Positions 1-6,593 of a stretch of 37,294 nucleotides of DNA are shown here, piece after piece. The notes under the pieces were generated by a model. That model saw only the letters and a list, made by a program, of their open reading frames with translations, ran no database searches and was not told the DNA's origin. Numbering within the stretch: position 1 is the stretch's first letter; the number at the start of each line of letters is the position of its first letter. Origin of the DNA: Bacteroidota bacterium (lineage in GTDB: Bacteria > Bacteroidota > Bacteroidia > Bacteroidales > CAIXZF01); assembly GCA_026391855.1 (NCBI GenBank), contig JAPLDE010000019.1, forward strand, positions 1-37,294, in the 5' to 3' direction. The translations under genes were made by a program, and so were the position numbers.

Positions 1-153
1 AGGCTAGCCGGTCAGCTCCATGAAAGGATAGCCCTGAACCGATACGGAAATCCCGACGAAGTAGCGAATTCCGTACTGTTTCTTGCCTCAGACGCGGCAT
101 CATCCTATATTACAGGCCATAAATTATATGTTGACGGAGGGTTAGGAATTTAA
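1..153 (+). CDS. SDR-family oxidoreductase (FabG-like), C-terminal end only
   Basis: The open frame enters from the left edge and ends at TAA 151-153, giving the last 50 residues. The sequence [18 protein letters not shown] followed by [15 protein letters not shown] is the classic C-terminal signature of classical short-chain dehydrogenases of the 3-oxoacyl-ACP reductase type: the helix after the active site, then the ITG...VDGG strand. The Rossmann glycine motif and the YxxxK catalytic residues lie outside the window. The acyl carrier protein gene follows after 12 nt in the same direction, so the two are probably co-transcribed, and reduction of a carrier-bound 3-oxoacyl substrate is a sensible inference. 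Another NAD(P)H-dependent SDR substrate cannot be excluded from this fragment. Confidence 0.85.
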   Translation, partial: RLAGQLHERIALNRYGNPDEVANSVLFLASDAASSYITGHKLYVDGGLGI

Positions 154-165
154 AACCTCATTTTT

Positions 166-585
166 ATGCAAAACATCGGGTTAAACGAAGTATTCGAAAA
201 AGTCAGAACGGTTATTTCCGCTTCATGCGGGATCAATCCGGAAAAAGTCAGCCTGAAAAGCACCCTGTTTGATGACCTGGAAATTGACTCCATCGATTTT
301 GTAGATATTCTATTTATGCTGGAGACTTCATATTCTATTTCACTTAAAGTGGGTGATATTGAAAGAGATGCGCGAAGAGAACTGGGAGAGAAGCCCTTCG
401 CGGTAAACAATATGATTACACCTGATGGACTGGAATTATTAAAGGAAAAGATGCCTGAAGTTCCCTCAGAAAAAATAAAAGAAGGCCTTGCCGTTCACGA
501 TATTGTCAGCCTGATCAGTGTTCATTCGCTTTGTAAGATGATTATCAATAAGATAGCGCTCAGGCAGGCTGGAACAGGAAATTAA
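166..585 (+). CDS. Acyl carrier protein with a long insert
   Basis: A 139-residue phosphopantetheine-binding protein. The attachment motif is LEIDSIDFVDILF, with Ser42 as the probable 4'-phosphopantetheine site. Ordinary ACPs are about 80 residues. Here about 35 extra residues (roughly 70-108, including NNMITPDGLELLKEKMPE) lie between the helix after the Ser motif and the closing helices (LAVHDIVSLISVHSLCKMI). A TPxGLxxLxxxMP insert of this kind recurs, as I recall, in specialised ACPs of lipid and polyketide-like clusters rather than in housekeeping AcpP. It sits 12 nt after the SDR gene and in the same frame as the reductase that follows. It probably carries an intermediate for the flanking reductases. 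The exact product is unknown. Confidence 0.85.
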   Translation: MQNIGLNEVFEKVRTVISASCGINPEKVSLKSTLFDDLEIDSIDFVDILFMLETSYSISLKVGDIERDARRELGEKPFAVNNMITPDGLELLKEKMPEVPSEKIKEGLAVHDIVSLISVHSLCKMIINKIALRQAGTGN

Positions 586-614
586 CACAGGATATTCCTG
601 CAGTATTTCAAAAG

Positions 615-621
615 AAAGGAG
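615..621 (+). promoter_or_regulatory. Ribosome binding site that decides the reductase start
   Basis: AAAGGAG is a strong Shine-Dalgarno sequence, which is unusual among the genes in this window. It lies 9 nt before a CTG codon at 631-633 and 30 nt before the TTG at 652. The spacing favours initiation at 631. Confidence 0.55.
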
Positions 622-630
622 TTAAGCATC

Positions 631-1722
631 CTGAAAAAGCTAAGGATCATATTGACCGGTGCTTATGGGTTTACTGGATCCATTATTTCCAATAAACTCA
701 ATTCGGCCTCCATCGGTTTCAGTATTGCAGGAAGGGATCCGCTAAAACTTGAACACCTTCAGCATACTCTTGGGCTGAGATCCTTTCATTTGTTGGATAC
801 CACCGATCCATCACAAGTTGAAACTGTGCTGAAAGATTTTGACGTGGTGATCAACTGTGTTGGTCCCTATTCTATTCTCAGCAAGCCCATCATTGAATAT
901 GCCGCCAGAAACAGCAAGATTTATGTTGATCTGACCGGTGAACAGGATGTGGTGCTCCACTCTTTTCAGGAGTTATTACAACCGGCACTAGCCTCAGGAT
1001 CGACCCTGGTCCATTCATTTGCTTTTGAATCCGCCCCGGCAGATCTGCTGGCTCATGAGATCATTTCTCCCGGTAAGACCTACAGTGAGATCTCCAGTTT
1101 TTACTATTACGGGAAGGGACGGCCTTCACCGGGAACACGCCTGACTATGAAACTGGCCGCACATTATCCGTCGTATTACCTCAGTCAAGGAGAACTAGTC
1201 AATGAACCACCCCTGGGACATTTCATAAATGTCTGTTTCCCGGGCAGTCCGGAATTTTCTTCCGGACTCTTCATGCCCTACCCCGAAATTCTGTTTTTCA
1301 GGAAGAAATTTAAACCCCTGAACAGTGGTTCCTATTTACTGGCCGATGATGACACCCGGCAACTGGCCCTTGCTTCCTCGAAACGGGCACCAAAACCTGT
1401 TGAACAGCTGCTGTCCGATCATTCAAGGACATCTCCGACCGGCCCCACAGATGAGGAGCGGTCAGGACAGTCCTTCATCATCCTTGTATATTCAAGGACA
1501 ACCGGCAACGAGATCAGGTGTGTCAAACTGAGCGGTCACAATATGTATGCAGTAACAGGAGATTTGATCGTGCTTTTAATGGAACATCTTGAGAATCATT
1601 CGATCCCGGCAGGAGTAGTTTCGCCTGCTGAGGTTGCCGGGGGGCCTGTTTTTTTGCAGAAGGTGATTAAAAGGAGCCATCTTCGGATTGACTATGATGA
1701 GGTCTTCGAAATCGTTTATTAG
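631..1722 (+). CDS. Saccharopine dehydrogenase-like NAD(P)-binding reductase
   Basis: From the CTG at 631 the protein is 363 residues and begins MKKLRIILTGAYGFTG, a complete first Rossmann strand with the GxxGxxG nucleotide-binding loop. A start at TTG 652 would delete that strand, so 631 is preferred. No ATG is available, and the frame is open back to the ACP stop at 585. Later motifs INCVGPYS, YVDLTGE and FAFESAPADL match the saccharopine dehydrogenase / trans-acting enoyl reductase superfamily, soluble and cytoplasmic. With the SDR and the ACP just upstream, a reductase acting on a carrier-bound or lipid intermediate is more likely than lysine metabolism. That is inferred from context. It ends just before a hairpin that separates it from the convergent sulfotransferase. 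Confidence 0.7.
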   Translation: MKKLRIILTGAYGFTGSIISNKLNSASIGFSIAGRDPLKLEHLQHTLGLRSFHLLDTTDPSQVETVLKDFDVVINCVGPYSILSKPIIEYAARNSKIYVDLTGEQDVVLHSFQELLQPALASGSTLVHSFAFESAPADLLAHEIISPGKTYSEISSFYYYGKGRPSPGTRLTMKLAAHYPSYYLSQGELVNEPPLGHFINVCFPGSPEFSSGLFMPYPEILFFRKKFKPLNSGSYLLADDDTRQLALASSKRAPKPVEQLLSDHSRTSPTGPTDEERSGQSFIILVYSRTTGNEIRCVKLSGHNMYAVTGDLIVLLMEHLENHSIPAGVVSPAEVAGGPVFLQKVIKRSHLRIDYDEVFEIVY

Positions 1723-1749
1723 AACAACAGGACATGCCGGAAAACAACA

Positions 1750-1769
1750 GGACATGCTGTAGCATGTCC
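1750..1769. terminator. Inverted repeat between convergent genes
   Basis: GGACATGCT/AGCATGTCC forms a stem of 8-9 bp around TGTA, between the reductase stop (1722) and the sulfotransferase stop (1775). The left arm is preceded by an imperfect direct copy of the same AACAACAGGACATGC stretch starting at about 1723. There is no strong T-run, so this is a modest, probably bidirectional terminator. Confidence 0.45.
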
Positions 1770-1774
1770 CAATA

Positions 1775-2875
1775 TTATTGATAACCGATAGAATCAATAT
1801 TCCATTCATTATCAATCATTTCCATTATTTGTTTATTGATTTGATAATGAGATAGAGTAAATTCTTTCTGGCTGTTGATATATTCTTTAATTTTCTCTTC
1901 AACTCCCTCAAAACCATTCAATTGCAGCTTATTGTAGATATTTCTTACTTGTTCCAACGGATATTTTATTAAGTCCTCATACCGGATTTCTACCAGGTTA
2001 CCGGCTGGTATTTTGCTTTTATCTGTCTGGTATTTCCTCATCACCTCAGGGTAATACCGGTTCATTTCTTTAAAGGACATTTTTCCATGAGTCGTTTGTA
2101 ATTGATTGACAGACACCATCTTCTCTATTGTTCTCAGATTAGAAAGATAGGTTTCATAGACATTTCGGTAAAGAAAGATAAATTTAGCGCCTGGAAAAAG
2201 CTCAAGCAGTAGATCAACTTTGGCAGTATTGGCAGGGTTTTTCAGCAGGAGAATCTTACCCGGATTAATAAAGGCCAGTTTTTTGACACAGGCCATGTAA
2301 GTTTTTTTCCAGGCATCCAATTCTCGTGTGTTCAGTTGTTGGAACAGAACGTACTTTTTGAAATATTCAGATCCTTTCCGGGGGAATACAAAGCCGTGAA
2401 AGAAAGAAAAACGGGAGGTGTTCGCCATCACAAATTCATCTTCCTGGGGGTATCCCGGGGCCATGTCAACCTCATCGATCAGCCTCTTTTCAGGAAGAAT
2501 TTTTTTCAACAGCTGAGGCAGCATATTCTTTCCCAGGATAACCATACCCGGAAAAAAAGCATGGGTTGTGGTTAGGAATCCAAAGCGGGGATCGAGCGAA
2601 AGGATATTGTGAAGGCAGGTGGTCCCCGACCTCCAGTAACCCAGAATGAATACCGGATCCTGCTGAATAATGACGGAATTTATTCTTCTTCCGTACAGTA
2701 TCTCTTCGAGGCAGTTAAAGGGAGACAGCAAGAGATTCATTATCAGCAAGTAAAAAAAGCGTGGAATATATACAAGACTGATAATAAGGCCGTTACGTGC
2801 GAGTAATGAAAAGAGGTTGAATAATGAGCCTCCGATTAGGTACTGTCCTGTGAAATAATATATTTTCCTGTTCAC
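1775..2875 (-). CDS. PAPS-dependent sulfotransferase family protein
   Basis: 366 residues starting at GTG. The 5'-phosphosulfate loop is GYWRSGTT (79-86) and the 3'-phosphate motif is KFIFLYRNVYETYLS with Arg237 and Ser245, as in bacterial sulfotransferases that use 3'-phosphoadenylyl sulfate. A hydrophobic N-terminus (about 28-52) suggests membrane association and therefore a lipid-like or membrane-linked acceptor. It is the last gene of the minus-strand set: its GTG overlaps the TAG of the upstream acyltransferase by one base (TAGTG), an arrangement typical of translational coupling. The acceptor is unknown. With an acyltransferase and a radical SAM enzyme beside it, tailoring of a lipid or small metabolite is the reasonable inference. 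Confidence 0.8.
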   Translation of the reverse strand: MNRKIYYFTGQYLIGGSLFNLFSLLARNGLIISLVYIPRFFYLLIMNLLLSPFNCLEEILYGRRINSVIIQQDPVFILGYWRSGTTCLHNILSLDPRFGFLTTTHAFFPGMVILGKNMLPQLLKKILPEKRLIDEVDMAPGYPQEDEFVMANTSRFSFFHGFVFPRKGSEYFKKYVLFQQLNTRELDAWKKTYMACVKKLAFINPGKILLLKNPANTAKVDLLLELFPGAKFIFLYRNVYETYLSNLRTIEKMVSVNQLQTTHGKMSFKEMNRYYPEVMRKYQTDKSKIPAGNLVEIRYEDLIKYPLEQVRNIYNKLQLNGFEGVEEKIKEYINSQKEFTLSHYQINKQIMEMIDNEWNIDSIGYQ

Positions 2876-3522
2876 TATTCGTAATTATGAAAGATCACCC
2901 GGTTTATCCTGACATGGGAATCAGGAGGAAGGTGGCTCTGAATGATGATGGAATAGGCGCCTACCAGAGAATTCCGGCCTATCACCGTTGTTCCGATCTG
3001 AAAGGTCCTGGTACCCGGGAAGATGGTTGAATGGTCAAAGAGATGGGTGGCAATTTTACACCCCTCTCCTATCAAACAGCCATCCTCAATCGTGATAAGT
3101 TCAGGTAAATAATAATCGAAGACTATCCCCGGAGAGATGGTGACGTTTTTTCCTATTTTCAATCCAATGGCCCGGTATAAGGCCATTTTGCTTTTCCGGA
3201 ACGGATTTGACCGGTTAATGTTGATCACCATTCCGTTGAAGATGGCTGCCTGCCGGGAACCCGCGAAAACTCTCCAGTTACGAAAGGCGTAATCCATTCC
3301 GAAGAAAGTCACCGAATGGCCGGCTGTTATTTCCTCCAAGTGGACTGATGGAATGAAATCTTTTAATTTCAGGGTCAATCCTCTTTTTTCTTCAGAACCG
3401 GAAATCTCTATTTGAGGGTCGATTTTTTTCAGGCTTTGGGAAATCCTTACAGTAGCGTTGGCCAGAGATGCGTTCACAGAATTTATATTTGTTAATGCCT
3501 GATTATCAGGCAATTGATTCAT
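2875..3522 (-). CDS. Left-handed beta-helix (hexapeptide) acyltransferase-like protein
   Basis: The frame is open up to 3648, but the upstream part lies antisense-free yet out of frame over the conserved C-terminus of the radical SAM gene, so the start MNQLPDNQ at 3522 is chosen, giving 215 residues. Residues about 121-205 (IGKNVTISPG, TIEDGCLIGEGCKI, TTVIGRNSLVGAY) show the [LIV]-G-x4 periodicity of hexapeptide transferases, with a THLFDH segment (159-164) that could carry the catalytic His. Members of this fold transfer acetyl or longer acyl groups from CoA or ACP and act as trimers. The start overlaps the radical SAM gene by 17 nt and the stop overlaps the sulfotransferase by 1 nt, so expression is probably coupled. 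The ~120-residue N-terminal part is not recognised. Confidence 0.7.
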   Translation of the reverse strand: MNQLPDNQALTNINSVNASLANATVRISQSLKKIDPQIEISGSEEKRGLTLKLKDFIPSVHLEEITAGHSVTFFGMDYAFRNWRVFAGSRQAAIFNGMVININRSNPFRKSKMALYRAIGLKIGKNVTISPGIVFDYYLPELITIEDGCLIGEGCKIATHLFDHSTIFPGTRTFQIGTTVIGRNSLVGAYSIIIQSHLPPDSHVRINRVIFHNYE

Positions 3523-4660
3523 GATAAAGATGACAACCACCCGCTGTCCTGATTTTACCAATACATTCTTCAATATTGTCAGAGAGCGCGTTACCTGATT
3601 TTCCCCTGCAAAAGGGGCAGGCATGAATATCTCCGTCGGTATCCACATACAGGTAACGGTTTCCGGCCCCGAAACAGCCTATTTTTCGTTGATATAATCC
3701 ATGATAAATAATAATGGGATACTGTTTGAATGCCTTGTTAAAGTTCATATTCAGGGTGAATTCCTCGAGTATTTTTATGTTTTCTTCTGTCAGGTGAACG
3801 TTTGCTTCTCTGTATTTCCCGGCTCGGCGGGGTTCCAGTATCTGGATAAATCCGACCCCTGTCTTTTTGACCGTTTCGGCATAGGCATACAGGTTTTTCC
3901 CTGACACAAATTCGTTGGTGGCACAAAGCGATACACTGACCAGCAGTCCTGCCTTCTGACAGTTTGCGATGGCTTTTTCGGCCCAATTGAAAGCTTCTTT
4001 ATGTCCCCGGAATTGATTGTGTTTCTCTGCGATATAGTGATCCAAACTGACCGATACACCGGTTAAGCCGGCCTGTTTTAACAATATCGTCTTCTCCTCA
4101 GTGAGCATAAAACCGGAGGTTGTGATCCAGAAATCAGCTGTCTTCTCGGCGGATTCCAGCACACTGATCAGGTCATTGAACCGTGATAAAGGCTCGCCTC
4201 CTCCAAACTGGATCTGTCCTACCCCGATCCGCTGGAATTTTCCGACTATTGAGTGAAGGTCTTCGAGTGAAAGGACTTCTTCCCGGTTCAGCGTATCCCA
4301 CTCGTAGCAATGTTCACATTGCATCGGACATTTTTTCGTGATGCCGATCAACACCACCCTGAATCTGTTGTATTTTCCTTTTCCGGTCGTTGGAATTATC
4401 CTGTTCACCTCTCCTCTGACATTGTTTGACAGGGCTTTGCAAGGAAACCCCGGGCTGTTGACCTCCCAGAAGTAACGGCCGTTGGCTTTCACCATTTTCA
4501 GTGGTTTTCGTTCTGTCATCAAGCCATTCATTAACTTCAACATTTCTTTCAGAACAACGATCGTTCTACCCAAATTTCTTACCTGTAAAAACGTGATGAT
4601 CATTGCATTAAGGATCATCCGGTATCGGACCATGTTCATCCAGAACCCGGTAATCATCAT
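3506..4660 (-). CDS. Radical SAM protein with SPASM-like C-terminus
   Basis: 384 residues. The cluster-binding motif CPMQCEHC places Cys111, Cys115 and Cys118 as CxxxCxxC, followed by the SAM-contact motif FGGGEPL (152-158), both hallmarks of radical S-adenosylmethionine enzymes. The C-terminal Cys set (329, 348, 351, 366, 376) with YVDTDGDIHACPFC resembles a SPASM/twitch region that binds an auxiliary Fe-S cluster. The N-terminal ~100 residues are basic and hydrophobic, and several in-frame ATGs make the start uncertain. It lies 22 nt after the lipoprotein gene and overlaps the acyltransferase. SPASM enzymes often modify peptides, but no small precursor peptide was found nearby, so another substrate is possible. 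Confidence 0.85.
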   Translation of the reverse strand: MMITGFWMNMVRYRMILNAMIITFLQVRNLGRTIVVLKEMLKLMNGLMTERKPLKMVKANGRYFWEVNSPGFPCKALSNNVRGEVNRIIPTTGKGKYNRFRVVLIGITKKCPMQCEHCYEWDTLNREEVLSLEDLHSIVGKFQRIGVGQIQFGGGEPLSRFNDLISVLESAEKTADFWITTSGFMLTEEKTILLKQAGLTGVSVSLDHYIAEKHNQFRGHKEAFNWAEKAIANCQKAGLLVSVSLCATNEFVSGKNLYAYAETVKKTGVGFIQILEPRRAGKYREANVHLTEENIKILEEFTLNMNFNKAFKQYPIIIYHGLYQRKIGCFGAGNRYLYVDTDGDIHACPFCRGKSGNALSDNIEECIGKIRTAGGCHLYHESIA

Positions 4661-4682
4661 TATTTACTGTATTAATGGATTA

Positions 4683-6359
4683 TTATTTTTCCACCTCAGC
4701 CAATTTCCGGATGCCCTCCAAATATTTCGATTTTGAATATTCAGACAAAGCTCCCGGTTTTTTGAACTTCTTCAGGGCCATCAGCCAGGGCCTACCCTGG
4801 TATTCATTGAGCCGGGTGTAATATCCCCTGCCATGAAGGATAACTGTTTGGTTCGTTGCCTCCGTTTGTGGTTGTGCATTAAACCTGACTACGACATCCT
4901 CACCGGAGCAATAATGTTTCAGGTATGAGGTATCGTTCTTTGAAATTGCGTCCACGTAATTATTTCCATTGGCATCAGTAGCAGAAAAGGGTTTCAGACG
5001 GTCGGTTTTCAGGTTCATGTCCGGTGAAAAATCAATTGCAGCGTAATCCAGTTCCCAGAACATAAATCCCGTTTTGATCATGATCTGAACGGTATCGTAA
5101 TTCCCGGGCGGGATGTCAATCGGCATCACCATATCCCTGGCGGCCATTGTTCCGACCATATTGAAATAATCAATTAATTCCCAGCCTTTTGCAGATTTCA
5201 GGTAGACCAGCAAAGGAAGGGCCTGATCAAGCTCCCACTGCAGGGTCTTTTCAGCCGGGGCCTTCGCCTGCTTGTCAGACCACTTTTGGTATGCGCTTCC
5301 AAACAGGGCAGAAAACCGGTCGTACACAAAACCCAACCAAAGGGAATTCTTTGCATTGATCACCAGCTTGGCCTTCACAGCACCGGGTGGTTTCCTGAAT
5401 GACAGAACAACATTGTTCAGTGGTTCATTTTGTTCATTTTCATTAAAAACCATGGGATGATCATCCTTTGCCAGCAGCTCGGACAGATGATCGTATTTGC
5501 CGAAAGAGATGGCTGAGAGAGGGGCTTCCTGCCCGGAGACGGTGTGGATGTTCCCGTTTTTATCAGGGATCACCTGAACATTTGCCGGATGCTGCACTAC
5601 CATTAGTTCAAATAGGTTAGTAAACTGATTTTCAGCCTTTTTGTTTGCAATTTTAAATTGATATTCACCCCGGATGGGGACGACACCATCCAACAGCAGG
5701 TAATCATCTCTTTCCAGTGAAGGATAAATAGCCCCGGTATACAAGTTCCCAGTAAAAATATAATTAGCGCCGTCGAACTGATAAACATAAGGGCAGCCAC
5801 AGACGACAGCTATCAAAACAATCAATAATGCCACACAGGAAGCTGCTGCGATTCCCAGTATGGAAAAGGCGTAGGATGCCACCGTCGCTCCTATTTCAGG
5901 GTTGTATACCTCTATTTTTTCTATGGAAGAAAGGGGTATCATAACAGTACTATCGGCATTCTGAGAGAAATCCGAAATGTAAATGTGTACCTGTGTAAGA
6001 ACATATCCCTTTTCTTTGTGCGTGTATCTGGCGGTATTCACATTCTCCATCTTCTTAATAAAAGGCAGGTACCCTTCGCTAACCTTCCCGAAATAACCAT
6101 TCAGTACTTGTATTGACGAACCTGGTTCCGTGGATAATTTTGGATCAGTCAGATGCCACATATTATCTCCCTGGTGAATGATCAGGTACTTCTCCACCTC
6201 CTGCAGTTGTGAAATTTTATCAGCTGTCCATTGCGTACTGTGGCTTTTATTTTCAGATAGTATGGTGTTGGAGGTGTAGTAATTGCAACCTGCCATCATG
6301 TTCATGAAGGCGGCGAGCGTAATGAATGACAATATTTTCAGGCTTGTTTTTTTTGACAT
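4683..6359 (-). CDS. Predicted lipoprotein with internal membrane segment, function unknown
   Basis: 558 residues. The signal MSKKTSLKILSFITLAAFMN leads to a lipobox MMAGC with Cys25 as the likely lipidated residue. A second long hydrophobic segment (about 160-187, rich in Ile, Ala, Val) is followed at once by CGCPYVYQFDGANYIFTG, a motif block I associate with a family of uncharacterised Bacteroidota proteins. The rest (about 200-558) is soluble and without recognised catalytic motif. A lipidated N-terminus plus one internal membrane span is an odd topology: the ~135 residues between them and the C-terminal domain would be on opposite sides of a membrane unless the segment is buried. It is first in the minus-strand gene set, 22 nt before the radical SAM gene. 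Confidence 0.7.
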   Translation of the reverse strand: MSKKTSLKILSFITLAAFMNMMAGCNYYTSNTILSENKSHSTQWTADKISQLQEVEKYLIIHQGDNMWHLTDPKLSTEPGSSIQVLNGYFGKVSEGYLPFIKKMENVNTARYTHKEKGYVLTQVHIYISDFSQNADSTVMIPLSSIEKIEVYNPEIGATVASYAFSILGIAAASCVALLIVLIAVVCGCPYVYQFDGANYIFTGNLYTGAIYPSLERDDYLLLDGVVPIRGEYQFKIANKKAENQFTNLFELMVVQHPANVQVIPDKNGNIHTVSGQEAPLSAISFGKYDHLSELLAKDDHPMVFNENEQNEPLNNVVLSFRKPPGAVKAKLVINAKNSLWLGFVYDRFSALFGSAYQKWSDKQAKAPAEKTLQWELDQALPLLVYLKSAKGWELIDYFNMVGTMAARDMVMPIDIPPGNYDTVQIMIKTGFMFWELDYAAIDFSPDMNLKTDRLKPFSATDANGNNYVDAISKNDTSYLKHYCSGEDVVVRFNAQPQTEATNQTVILHGRGYYTRLNEYQGRPWLMALKKFKKPGALSEYSKSKYLEGIRKLAEVEK

Positions 6360-6454
6360 TGTCTTTGAATTAAAGGGTTCATCGAAAATTAAACGTCTTC
6401 GGTGTTAGCATTCAGCTTAAGTCCTGTATTTCAATATGTTATCAAAAGGTTTAA

Positions 6455-6462
6455 CAAATATA
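6455..6462 (-). promoter_or_regulatory. Possible -7 element of the lipoprotein operon
   Basis: On the minus strand this reads TATATTTG, a full match to the Bacteroidota -7 consensus TAnnTTTG, about 93 nt before the lipoprotein ATG. I do not see a good TTG at the expected -33 distance, so support is weak. Confidence 0.25.
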
Positions 6463-6593
6463 AGCAAATTCAGCTAACTTTATCAGAGTATTTCTGAAGC
6501 ATCTTCCATACAAAAGAGCAGATTCTCCATACACAATTCCATGAACATCTTATTAATGAGTGTAATAACTAAAACCAAAACCAATTATAAAAA

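Noticed and set aside
3523..3648. Longer start for the hexapeptide acyltransferase (257 residues)
   Set aside because: These bases encode, in another frame, the conserved Cys-rich end of the radical SAM protein. The start at 3522 gives a minimal 17-nt overlap.
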